Source of the DNA: Opisthorchis felineus
Taxonomy: Eukaryota; Platyhelminthes; Trematoda; Opisthorchiida; Opisthorchiidae
Length of the DNA: 64,000 nt
NCBI GenBank assembly: GCA_004794785.1
Contig: SJOL01003010.1
Span: 5,764-69,763, forward strand
Direction of reading: 5' to 3'
Made by a program: the position numbers and the translations under genes. The notes under the pieces were generated by a model that searched no databases, had not been told where the DNA came from, and saw only the letters and a list, made by a program, of their open reading frames with translations. Below are positions 37,701 through 49,500 of the stretch, piece by piece; the first letter of the stretch is position 1, and every line of letters begins with the position of its first letter.

Positions 37701-40093
37701 TCTGGTCCCAGTTTTGGATTCTTCCGGTAGTTCTGTGACACGAAACATTCCTACATGTGGTTGTTCTCATTCCCGCGGCGAAAAGTCAAACAATAACTCA
37801 TACAAACTGTGTAGCCGTTAAATAAAAAACACAGAGCGACTCCAAACATTTACCTTCAAAGAACGAATGCCACATAACGTGCCTATGTAGTTCAGGTATC
37901 ATGGAGTAAAGTACCCTATGGCTCACAGTTGTCTTTGGTTAACACCAATAAAACAGCTGGTACTTTATCAACGCAACAAATGTATTACGTTTCGTGAGAT
38001 CTTCAGTGATGAGTTTCGATTATGCTCATGACAGTTGCTTTGTCTTTTTTCGGAGGAAAACAGAGCTGACTCTTCCTCTTAAAGTCACACATTGGCCAAT
38101 AGACTTCTAAAATCATGTTGTATGTACGACTGTTTCGTCGAAACGAATCCACCTACAGCGTCATTTAATAAGGCAGATAATCCACCCATAATGGGGAATA
38201 GCGTTCCTTTTCGTTACTCTGACTATTGATTCGCCGGGCAGCTTAATTAATTAACACATGCTTTTGAATCTGCTAAGTTCGGTCTGCCATAGGGACCGCA
38301 ACAGGCTCATGGGCACTTTACTCTCCAAGTAGAACACATCACATTATGCGAAGTTAAACACCTACTTCCCAACAGAGATTATTTTGACACCAGGCTGAAA
38401 TGAGTCTCCTCAGTCGAATGTGATTCGCAAAGGTTGTCCCGTGGTTCAGTCGCATCTGTATCCAAGGTGCTGAAGCATTTTTTTCTGTCAACCCAGTTCA
38501 TCCAGCTGATTATCGACCACATGCGTCTAAACACATCTTTAGTTTAAATTTCTTGTATCCAGGGTCATCGTAAACTAAGGTGCGAACGTCAACTTTTTAA
38601 AAGCCCAGTGCTGGGAATGGGTGAGTGTCCTGGCGCCAACTACCCGTATCCACTGCTCAAAGTGACAAGCAACGGTTCATTAGTATTTTGGTGCGAATCA
38701 GGGCGACGAGGAAGAGTACTACCGCCACTTCGGGTTAGGCCAAATAGATTTTACGATATCAGAGGGCTAGTTGAATGTGAAGCATAGTCTCAGCTCATGT
38801 TTGGTCTTGCTCAGTGGCTGTGGAAACGGGTGACTTGACCCTTTGCTACACCTTAAAGCATGTAGTATGTTAGCAACCAGGTGCGGTGTCACCACTTGTT
38901 CTCTGGTCTGCTGATAAATGTTTTGATTTGCATCCGGTGTGGGGTGGGAGTGAGTACAAAATTAAGCTAAAGCGTATTAAAGTGTGAATAAGATGGAGAT
39001 ACGGAAATCAAAACTAATTCAAGTAAATTGTACCATAATGCAACCCATTTTGACCAATGCAATTAGGGAGTCGAAATAGGGTCAGGGAAAGCGAGTCAGA
39101 AAAAAGCAAGATATTCGGAATTATGGTATTGTGACCATGGTGGGGAGAGATGGGTATCACAAAGTGTATATTACAATGGCTAAAACTTCAAAAATGAAAC
39201 ACAGACCGATTATGAGGAAAGCTCAGTGGTTATTATAGCTGTTAGGTTGGACATCGAAGGAATGCAGGTAAGTTTAGTCCGATTCAGACATCCCTCTACT
39301 ACCCTTCAATGCCTAAGTTGCTTCCTGAGATGCACCACTGCCTGAGCACAAAGTTTGAAAGTGATGGACCGTTCACAGGAATGAGACGGTAATTGTAATT
39401 GCCAACAAATTTTGTCGCAGTGACTTTTGCTAATCGAATCTGAAGAAAAGCGGGCTATGGGGAAACCAGGCACAAGAAGTCGGATATACTTGCGTTCGAC
39501 AGGAGATATCTGCAATCGAGCATGAGTACTGGGTGGTAGGTATCACGGCCAAGTAAACACAGAAAGAGAATGGAAAACGGCTGCTTTTAAAGATTTCTGT
39601 GGAATGCAATGCTATATGAGTTATTTGTTGATATGAAAGGGACTAGGAAGTGCCTATAAAAGCGGGAATTACTGGATTCGCAATTCGATAAATCTGTAGA
39701 AATGGCACTAAACGTGCATAGGACAGAGCATGCGACATCAAACGACCTTAATCAGCCTGGGAACTAACACCGAAGACTGTGAGCAATTGTAACTGCTTCC
39801 GGAATAAGCCTATAGGGCTCATTCGCCTTTCGGTAAACAAGCCTGGGACGATTTTCTGCCTCAACGACAGTCGCAGCCTCCTAGAGCCGGTGACAACCGA
39901 TATTCCTTATTATTAACTAACTGACGCTATACGGAGTCTCACACTATCAAGTCGCTTCGTTCGTTATACGGTATGATGATATGCTTTTGATGGATAGGTT
40001 GGGTTAGCTGGCATCAGCTGATCTATCACTGTATCCGTGGTGTTAAGCGCTGAACCTGGTAACTTTATGGCCTACTTGTTTATTATTTTTCAG
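34771..40093 (+). other. Intron 3 (5.3 kb)
   Basis: It runs from GTGAGT to TTTATTATTTTTCAG. It contains the candidate alternative terminal exon listed separately (37567-37821) and otherwise only short unsupported frames. AATAAA occurs at 37821, with another at about 37946. Confidence 0.7.
37567..37821 (+). CDS. Candidate alternative terminal exon within intron 3 (would give a protein without the homeodomain)
   Basis: A strong acceptor (CACAATCTTTTTCAG ending at 37566) is followed by an open frame of 84 codons ending in TAA at 37819-37821. It is in phase 0, so it could be joined directly to the exon ending at 34770. It begins QLLSPPPTLKLEDETPIG, and LKLE fits the psi-K-x-E sumoylation consensus. 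The Ser/Val-rich rest resembles the gene's other exons only loosely. The stop overlaps an AATAAA hexamer at 37821-37826, so cleavage just downstream would give a very short 3' UTR. The resulting protein would keep the zinc fingers but lose the homeodomain. I found no in-phase strong donor that would make it an internal cassette exon. A chance open frame after a cryptic acceptor remains quite possible. Confidence 0.35.
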   Translation, partial: QLLSPPPTLKLEDETPIGTLELVSLRFTWLSSSVLVNVSQTSHDVLVPVLDSSGSSVTRNIPTCGCSHSRGEKSNNNSYKLCSR

Positions 40094-41174
40094 GTTCGTT
40101 CGGGCACTATTCCACTAGGTGTGCCAGTTTCCATCTCCATTGGTCCCGGGCTGTCCAAGTCAAGTGAAGGTACTGGACATTCCATGCCCAAAGTCACAGA
40201 AGCCACGGAAACTAGATCCGTCATCACTTTGCCATTCAGGCCAGACCAAACAAATATTGCTTCACTTCAGGGGGTCATGGAAGCCCTCACGGCAGCCCTT
40301 AAAGGTGGTATGAAGCAACGCACACCACAAACACTTGATGTCGTTTCATCCAACACATTTTCGAATTCGACGAACTGTGCTGCTATTAGCACACGATCGA
40401 CCTCTCCAGGCAGTGTTTCAAAGATCAACACTGGATCACCGACGGACCATGCAACGTCCAGTCATTCAGCCTTAGTCAGGTCCCAGACAACGGAAGTAGA
40501 AAGTGTGCTTAATGGCAGTGCTGCCAAAACCTCGCCCGCCACATCCCATTCAATTTTGCTTCCATTCGTGACACAAAACCTGGAGACAGCATCAACCGTA
40601 TCGGGTTTTCCGGATGAGAGCATTGATTCAGGGGACCCTCGTTCATCAACTACTCAGACGGTATCATCCACACCCTATCATCTTACGAGCAGCATAAACA
40701 CAACGAGTCCTCCACCCCAAATGGTCAGCCTTGCTCAGCTTCAGGCAATTATGTCGGCAATGGCTAACAACGGGTCAATATCCGTCACAACCCCACTGGT
40801 GAACGCCTTGGCAGCAACGACATCCAGCACTTCCACGTCCCAGTCGGTTAACTTGTCTTCCACAAACACAGCACAGGGGGCGTCGACAAACGTACAAAAC
40901 AGCTCACTTTTGTCCGCCAACCAAGTACTTTTAAACACAAGCTCGCTTTCCAGTGGCACACCTGGGGTAATCCCCTTGACGGATCCCAACGGAACGCTAC
41001 TTGCGTCGGCTTCCCTTGCGAATGCGACAGGCGCTCTGTCACTGACCGCAACCTCCGGTTCCCCAATGTCGACGGCGGCTATTTTCAGTTCTAATACCGG
41101 GCCAACAACGGTTTGCACAACACCCCTAACCATTGGTGGACTGAAAAACATTCAGCTAACTTCCGGGGTAGAGG
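40094..41174 (+). CDS. Coding exon 4 of zinc-finger/homeodomain gene: Ser/Thr-rich region
   Basis: The acceptor TTATTTTTCAG ends at 40093. The exon opens VRSGTIPLGVPVSIS in phase 0 and stays open to 41174, where GTGAGT follows. The length is 1081 bases, so it ends one base into a codon; the next exon supplies the other two bases (G+GT, Gly), which is strong evidence for the join. The encoded segment is Ser/Thr/Asn-rich throughout (for example STNVQNSSLLSANQVLL) with a few hydrophobic islands (TIASLQGV-like, MVSLAQLQAIMSAM) and no recognised domain. It is probably a disordered regulatory region. Model residues 706-1066 (the last codon is split). Confidence 0.9.
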
Positions 41175-44100
41175 GTGAGTAAGCATGCTTGCATCATTTT
41201 TCAACCTCATTTTTTCATCCTATACCTTTCTCAGTCACTTTACAGACCTGAGCACGTTTATCCAACTTTGTACCGGATGGATTTTCCAAAAATCACAATT
41301 GATTAGCATATCTGGAAGTGTAACAATCTGCCCCCGGGTTCGCTATGTTCTCACTCAGATTGAAAGATCCAGTCTCCGTACCTTATCGTAGATAACACTT
41401 CTTAGTTCTACGATGAAACGGGCACAAACCACATTTGTGCTAGGTTTGATTGTGCACGCAATTTAGCCGTAGTTTTGATCCGTTCACCGGAGTTTGGGCA
41501 CTAAATGGAGTTCCGCCACCTGAATATGTCGTAACGCTCTGCGTCAGCTGATATCAGCACACTATCCATTTCACAACTGTGTGAGCAAAAAAGGTGACCA
41601 GATATCGGTAGGGTGTGATGGGCGTTAGATTCAAACCGTGGATGCTGTCCTAATCTTAGTAGAAATACACCAGATTAGACCACATGGATTCAGAAATTTC
41701 GGGCACAATCCTGCCCAGTATCACGGATCAGATGACCACACCCAGCGTCCCGTGGTTATTGCTGTGATCAACTGAAGCAACGCTTTATGTGGTTCAAAGT
41801 GCGGACCGATGTTGCCTAAGGACTACCAGAGCAGCTAGAGGATGAAGGAAGCAGGCTTTTAAGTTGTGTGCTGACAGCCAATGATAGGTGGCAGAATGCT
41901 GGGAAAACTTATTGGGAGGCTACCAGTGCAACGGCCACCATCAGACGGTATCACATGGAAGCCAAAAATATTTATCATTCTCACAGTTATGCAACCTCCG
42001 ATCGCACGAGATCGCACTTGAATTCTAAGCCGGTTACGCGTCTTTCAGCGGAACGAATGTGGTGTTAGTCGCCCTCGGGGCACTCTAAACCATCCAATGT
42101 AGTGTAAATGACCCATTCACCTTATAAACCTCGGAGTGGTGCATATCCTGACTGCTCGTATCGGACCTGAATGACCTGCAGTGTTCGCGTCCATTGTGCG
42201 TCAACTTGCACTGTTCTTGTCACATGTGACTACCTACATCTGTGACCATTCTACTGGCTAGTTATTGAAAGGCGTATTTTATGGCTCACGCTTTGGTGCT
42301 GTTTGTTTGTACACTGTCTTTTTGAAAACTGCCTCACTGTCCAAAGTATTGGCTCCTCCCAGAAAGGCTCTTGAGCTCCTAAGTGTGTCTAGAGTGCAGA
42401 TGAATCCCAAAGTACTGCGACCGGTGGGAGCATTGGCCACTCACTCGTTGGAAGCGCCTTTCACTGTATAGCGCTCTGTGTTTCGTAGTAAAGGAAGGTA
42501 ATCGAGTGATTTCTTCGAAGCATTATTTTTCACGTGCCTGTCTTGGGCGAGCACGATATGAGAAACTCATATGTACCAGTTAGTTGAGGCAGATGCCTAT
42601 AGTTGAATAAAATTCGGATAGCCTTTTTTCATGAGTAAAATTTCCGGTGGATGCTGACCGGGTGTGACAACATTCGACGAAGAGAACAGGATGGGTCTCA
42701 GACACGGTGACGGATACTTGGATGTTTGGTTGAATTTATATGTTCTTTTTGGGACATTTAGAAATCTGAACCTTACTGTCAGTGCTCAACTTTGGAATGA
42801 ATATTTAGTTTGATGAGTTGTCATTTTGGGCGGAAAGGTATGCTATGGCATAGTTGATCATGCATTATAACCTTAAATGGATTCCGCCAGTAGTTCACTG
42901 GCTTGGCTCAATGCTGTAACCTTGTACCCGACGACGGAGAAGCCAATATTCAACTTTATGCCCATCCAATTGCAAAATTTCCTGAGGATTTTCGCCAGTT
43001 TACGCATCCTTGAGTGTAAACCATCAGACTATATCTTGCTAGCATATTCACTGTTTGAGGAACTTACGCTGTTTAGATGTCCTTATCAACGCGTGTGGCT
43101 TCCGTTACTGGTCCTGTGAATTCATCACAAATTAATGGGTACTATTCTCATAACACAACTCCGCTGTGGTGCCTTATAAATGCTCCACATCACTACTGGT
43201 GGAAGACCTAATCTGTACTAGCAAGTGGACGGTTGCTGCATGTTTCGTCTTGTCCCTACTGTAACTATTGACAAGCTAGAAGCCCATTTATATCACAACA
43301 GACGATTATGATGCTCGCCCGGACGATGAACATTCAGGCCTCTCACGGCAGGCGCACATTTGGAATTAGATCGAACGAGGCCGTGGTAACCTGAGCAGCC
43401 CTCCATGTTGTGACAAGCAACGGACACCAACCACCAGCAGACAAACTCTGAGACCTTGCGAGGGAGAGTGACGTGTGTGTCTGTCTGTGTGTGTGTGTAA
43501 CAAGGGGTCGGAGATGTTGATGCTTAGATGAATCTGATCGGGGTTGTCCGTCAAAGTGGTCTGCATCGCTGTATGATCGATTTTCGGGCACATTGCCTTG
43601 GGTCAGGTTGAGAATTTGCATTTCCGATGCTCGGTTCCAGTCGTCGGCGTGCGTGTCTGTATGCGTGTGTTTGTGTATACTACTTGTGTTTCGGCCAGGC
43701 TCGTTTTGTTTACCTCTGTGCTATGGTCACCCAGTCTTAGACCCACACTCGCACATCCTGAGTCGAGGTTGGTGAACTTGTCTCGACTTGTTCCCTCAAT
43801 GCGACTCAAACCCTATTGAGGTCAGGATGACCATTCAGACGACAATGACAACGTCTCTGACGGTCCAGTTTGATCGTGTCACCCCACACGACCTATTTAT
43901 GCATTAATAAGTTTGATACTATCCCTGCATGGCTTCATCGGTGCAACAAAATGAAGTCCTATGTAAGTCTCAATTTGAGGGTTGACATTTGGGCTTTTAG
44001 TATATTGGTCAGTTTGACAGTTTTCGCACACCTCCCTCAACTGGCACAAACGAGTTAACCGATAAAGGGTTTAAACTGGTTCTTACTCCATGTCACTCGG

Positions 44101-44310
44101 GTTACTCCCCCCCGGACTCGATTTTGTCGATTCCCCGCGCTTCGTTTTTAAGGCTAGCGTTGGATGCGCGGCATCGTTCTTCACGCTAGATGTAGCTGGA
44201 CTTCTCACCAGCCCTTTTTCTGAGGCATAAAGACAACCTAGGTTATCGACTGCTCGAGTGAAGTGTTTACCTGATGTGTTGCTGATTAGTTTCTTTCGTT
44301 CGTATCACAG
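41175..44310 (+). other. Intron 4 (3.1 kb)
   Basis: Phase-1 intron from GTGAGTAAG to TTCGTATCACAG. It contains a TG-rich microsatellite (about 43473-43498) and no supported coding or mobile-element content. The frame at 42877-43119 is unassigned. Confidence 0.75.
43473..43498. repeat. GT microsatellite, slightly interrupted
   Basis: GTGTGTGT-CTGTCT-GTGTGTGT pattern in intron 4. Confidence 0.9.
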
Positions 44311-45461
44311 GTTTATCCTTAGCCGGGATAATCTCTGGTGCCCACGCTCAAGCCGGACAACTACACCCCACCTTAGTGAGCAACCCTGCCTTGATCAATC
44401 TGATTTCATCCACTGGTCGTCCGCTCACCTCCCAGGCGAATGTGCCGCTCACTTCTGCCGCTGCTGTCCGTCTGTTGAACAGCTTGAATAACTTGACGCC
44501 ATCAAACGGTTTGTTAACAGCGGCCAATACAACAGCTTCAACGACAACACCTTCCGTGATTACTAGCAGTTCAGTCCCTACTGGTACGTTACTAGGAGGC
44601 GTTGGACTGACTGGTGGAAGCACTCTGAATTGGCTCGATTCGTCACAGGCACTGTTTGCAGCCGCCGCAGCCGCAGCCTCAGGTAATGTCAACCAGATTT
44701 CTTTCAACACTCTCCGTGGATCAACTATATCCGGGGCCATCGGAACACCACGTCCCCTGGGGGCAAACGGCTCCTTTATTGGTCTATTGGATCCCAGGAC
44801 TGGTCTCCAGCTGCGAGTGGCTGATATCAGCGGGATCTCCTCAACCCTAACTTCCAGCCTTTCCGCTTCCAATGAGTTAGCAAACTGTCTTGGAAGCAGT
44901 GGGCTTTCCACAACCAACAGTGTCTTTACTCACTCAATGGATGACCCGGCGGCCTTGCGACCAATCGAACCACACGCTATTGGTGCCGGTGAGTTAAGGA
45001 GAAAAGCAACAGAAAATGATCCTTTCACAAAGTCTGGTGATATAGAGACTGCATCACCATATGACACACGCTTGGATGATGACTGGGATTCAGGACACGA
45101 TGACTCGAGCAAAATTCAGAACGATTTGAAGACAATCTACTCTTCGGGAATCAAAACTGATCCACTTGCCGACAGTGCTGGTTCCAGTCCAAATCTCACC
45201 AGTATAACATCCACGTTATTGTCTGCAGTCAACCGTCGCAATAATTCTACTTCGAGAAGTCCCTTAATAAGTGGGTCTAGCAGGCGAGGGGTTGGGTCCT
45301 TGGGTGATCCGCTACAGCCTGGTCGACCGCACAGACAAAACTTCACTCCGACACAAAACCGCATACTCACCGAATGGTATCAAACACACCAGAGCAAACC
45401 TTACCCATCCACAGATGATACGAAGGAACTTGCGATCATCTCAGGTCTAAGCTATTCGCAG
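44311..45461 (+). CDS. Coding exon 5: low-complexity region plus homeodomain helices 1-2 and start of helix 3
   Basis: The acceptor CGTATCACAG ends at 44310. The first two bases complete the split Gly codon, and the frame stays open to 45461 before GTGAGT (phase 0). It encodes Ser/Thr/Asn/Leu-rich sequence with an Ala run (about 44654-44680) and an acidic stretch (RLDDDWDSGHDDSSK). From 45321 it encodes the first 47 residues of a homeodomain. This starts GRPHRQNFTPTQN, with helix 1 containing ILTEWYQTH, then the loop SKPYPS and helix 2 around TKELAIISGLSYSQ. From Phe8 to Trp48 there are 43 steps rather than 40, which is the three-residue loop extension defining the TALE superclass. The PYPS loop and SQV match the PBC class best by eye. 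Arg5 and Phe8 are kept. Model residues 1066-1449. Confidence 0.92.
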
Positions 45462-46034
45462 GTGAGTGTGATTACAATTAGTTTAACTTCAATGGAATGA
45501 TACCTACCCTCTGATACACAACTGAGCACTGGGTTATAGTTTCCCTCAATGATCGGTGTTTTACAATGTGCTTATGGGTCAATGCTTTAGCTTGGATAGG
45601 CTGTGTAGGTTTCACAACTGCGGAATTCCCCGGGTAAGTCATTGAGATGGTTAGCTTTGAGTGTACGCGTGGTAAAACGTTTTGCAGATCTGACCTTTGA
45701 GCGTCTAGTCTCTGCTCAACTTTCGTCATTGAAGGGCTGTTCGCCTACTGGTCTTCTGAAACCTCATCGTGTGTTTTCGTGCTGCGACATCTCTGTTAGG
45801 GAACTACTGACCGTTCATGTTGTATTTCCCTATCTAAATTAACCAGTATAACTGACTAGGTATCTGAATATCTAAGTATTGTGGACTGCCCTTGAAAGAC
45901 TGATCCTAAGCACATTTCTAGTTAGAGATATCAAAATCTGCTTTAATTAATGTCTTAGTCCAAAAACCTGTTACTACTTTATCCTTTGCTTGGGTGCGGT
46001 ATGTACGCTGTTGACTTCGAATCTCATTAGTACG

Positions 46035-46330
46035 AAACTTGATTGCTCAGTGGTTACAGCGTGAACTTACTGACGGGAAGGTGCGTGGTTCGAACCCGAC
46101 CTCTGCCTCTCGACTTCCCCTGTCTAGGCTTGGGCAACCTGGCAGTATCCCAGCCCTCGTGCTTCCTTCTGGTGGCATGGCAGTTAGGCACCGAAAGGGT
46201 GCTACAGCTGAACGATCTATTTTTTTATATATTATACTTCCTGACGGACCACTACTAATAAGGGCGCTGAAAACTCTTCGACAGCCCACGATCGGTTTTT
46301 TCCTTCTTGGGGCTCGTCAGATGGGCGCAG
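46035..46330 (+). repeat. tRNA-derived SINE, plus strand
   Basis: An A-box-like stretch (TTGCTCAGTGGTTACAGCG, from 46043) is followed by a near-perfect B box (GGTTCGAACCC, 46087-46097), then a body shared with the minus-strand copy near 14.4 kb. On the strand opposite to the SINE it reads as a 'MPPEGSTRAGILPGCPS' and 'EVGFEPRTF' type peptide (46047-46289). I recall that signature as recurrent in fluke protein predictions, where it reflects this repeat, not a gene. The 3' end is approximate. Confidence 0.7.
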
Positions 46331-46484
46331 TCTCCTAGTTTCCATCAGCCATACGTTTTACTTGAATCTACTTCATTTGCAAACTAATTTGGTTATAACG
46401 GGAAAAACATGAGACGCCCTTTGTGCAGAGTGCTTGCTGATGAATAATGCAGTGTATGAACATAAGTCCGCCAAAGCCGTCCTC

Positions 46485-46546
46485 ATACTATACTATACTA
46501 TAATACACATACTATACGTACTATACTATATACTATACTATACTAC
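46485..46546. repeat. Imperfect (ACTAT)n microsatellite
   Basis: Repeated ACTAT/CTATA units with interruptions, directly downstream of the SINE. Confidence 0.85.
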
Positions 46547-49500
46547 ACCAGTTACTAAAGCTAATTTCATTGAAGTTTCCACTTCATTTTGTAGTCTAAA
46601 CTATTTCAAATATGTATGCTTCCATTGGCGCTCCGGTTTTCTATGAGCATTCAGGAGCTCTTTTGTAACATATGTTTCTGAATGGACTCCACAGAAGAAT
46701 ACCCGAAACTGTTAGATACTCAGCACATCGGTGGATCCATTGAGCACCAGCTTGTCTGTCCTGGCAGGTTAAACATATGACTAGTGCCATTGCCGTTCAT
46801 CCGATTAATCTGTTTCAGGCATTCACTGGATCGTAACCCAAGTAGGGATAACAACAGCATCCTCACCATGGAATTGCCAAAACGTATTCCACAAAAAACC
46901 CCACGGTATAAGACAACCGGCAGATGTTTGTCACATGAGTGTCTTGGTCCCACTTCACAGACCATCTGACAGAAAGTTAGCTAAAGCATGGGGTTTAGTT
47001 AATTCACTTAGGTCAGCGATCAGCCCTGAATTTATGTAGCAGTGGGTCGGATCCAGCCCATAGCTCGTAGTTTGGACATCCCCAGTCTAGTGACCACTAT
47101 GTTCAACACTACCTAAAATCGAGCATACGTATCACTACCTTTTTGTAAACTTTTCTTTCATTTGTCTTGAAAACAAGGCAAATATCGCCATACTGTCATC
47201 CAACCTAACGGACGAAGTGGAAATTACAAATCATGGGAACCGACGCTATAACTTTTGGTGTGAATAAGTTATCACTAGTAACTTATGCTTTCAGCTGGTT
47301 TCGACATACTAATATCAATCTGTTACGATTTTAATACTAAACTTCCGCTAGGTGATAAAAAACAGAGGTGTGCACTCTGCTAATCGGCTGGAATTCATAT
47401 CGTCACTGTATTGCCAAATGTTTCGAGTTTGGTCCCCATGGCCTCACACTGTGAAGACTGCAAACTAGGATCACGCAGTTTCACGGTGTTCCTTAGACTT
47501 GTAATCTAGGTTGATTTCACACTCGGTTTCAGCGATTTGACGCTAATACGTTTCTTCTTCCTCGCAAAATACTTATGCGCATTTTCATAAATCACCACAA
47601 TAATGTCTAGAGCCGGGAGGCAACGAAGATAACTTTTTTTCAACTGACCACAACCGTTAAACGAATATAGAGTGACAACCGTCATTGGAAAGGAATCGCA
47701 ATATATTGAATTTATTATAGCCAGCAAATTGAGTTGTGATGGCTGTCTCCAGGAGGTCGCTCTGTTTGCAGAAAGGCAGCTAAATCCTCAGTCAACGACC
47801 GATTGGATGCCAATGTCCTTCCCACTAACCTTGCTCAGTTTTGTCTGTATAGTTCGCCATCATAGATTTCTCAAATGGACACTCCTCATGGTTGACAAAA
47901 GGACTGCTTCCGACGTACTACTTGATTTGATAGTGAATAAGTATAAATATGCTGGGGTGGCTGCTTAGCATCTGTGGAAATCCAGGCTGATACTAAAAAG
48001 AACAACTCCTACCAAAACGTTGTTGTCGTTCTGAGAGGGCTTATTCTGGACGTAAACTTTCGAATACCAACGAATATCAAACAAGATGTTATTTCGAACA
48101 CGGAAATCGGTTTTCTGTGTATAATAATGTTTCGACTTTTAGGTATCCAAGTTTTTGCCTGTTCCATAACAGGTGTTGCTATTTGAAAACTGGTCCAGCT
48201 GAGTCAATTTATTCTAGCCAACATCCAAGCCCTCCAATGGTGCATGAGCTCACGTAGGGTAGTTAGTTGCCAGGTCAGCAAATCTGGTGTTGTGATTTAG
48301 CACTCGCCCTCCCTCACTCTTGTCGCTTTGTCTCCGGGGCTTTACACTTGATGAGTAAGTTGTCCTGAGCCCCACTGTGGGAGCTTCTGGAGCAGGCAGA
48401 CATGATACCAGATGTATCGGCACTTCATTTCACAGACATACATTGGCGGGGTAGCAACAAAACTCCTGCTAAGACACTTGGGCTAGCTGCATTGATATTT
48501 CGCTCTACAGTGGCATGGGCAAATGGAAAAGCTGCCACACTGGTTGTGTACTGCCATGTCTCATTCATTCCAAACTCCACGCCATTCTCTTTGGGAACAG
48601 ACTAAACATGCACCTAGGCTCAACGCACACGGAATGTGTGGTGTGTACGCTCGGTTGCCTTGTCAGTTGGTATCTGCCATCCCAATCGGTGGTTACCGTG
48701 TGACGTACTTGTGTGCCCATGTGCATTCACATACACACATTTGGTGGCTACTCTACAAGTGCTTTTGTTTCCAACTCGCACATGCACAGATGCACAATCC
48801 AACCCATCCCATCCTTCCTGTTCTAAAATAAGCATTCCATCAAGTCTCCGACGTGGTGCCGCTGCTCCCGCTGCTCAGTTCACCTGTGCTTTCACCGGAC
48901 AGACACTCGTCGTCCGTTTTGCATACCTCACTCCCCACTGTCCTCACAACCACCGCCATGCTGCTGCTCGTTGCCTTGTTCATGCCATCACCATGGCAGA
49001 CTGCTTCTCCCAATTGTGCGTGCGTACACGTGAACATCTTCCGATCGAACTTCACAGCAGATTACGTGCACGCGCACAGCACAACCCCACACTGTATCGT
49101 TCTACAAAAATGCACAAACGCACGTGCGAGTGCATCTCGCCTCTGGGACAAAGCGATGATGCAGTAAGTCGGCTGTGCTGCCTCTCGTGGTGCTGCCGCT
49201 GTGCTTTTGGTTTCATTGCGATCGATCGATCGTTCGCCTGACCGTTCCCACTCTACACCCGTATTAGTGACTGGGCAAAAGTCGATTGGGGTGGACTGAA
49301 AGCTTTTCTCATCCACAGTGCACACGTACATATCCGTATATAGACGCACGCCATTCAGTGGTTTGCAACCCATAACAGTTCGCTCACCTTGACCACCTAT
49401 TTTACCTTGGATGCATTCGCCTTCATACCGCTGTGTAAACCCGATTGAGCGAGCGAATGTAGGAGAGCGTGGGTGTCACTGCAACTGGCCTGCTTCCACA

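Noticed and set aside
46043..46110. Functional tRNA gene
   Set aside because: A and B boxes are present, but no acceptor stem or anticodon arm pairs properly; the element continues as a SINE body.
48636..49241. 201-codon open frame on the plus strand
   Set aside because: It lies in a TG/CA-rich block with equally long frames overlapping on both strands, has His/Cys/Arg-biased composition, and sits in the intron that splits the homeobox.
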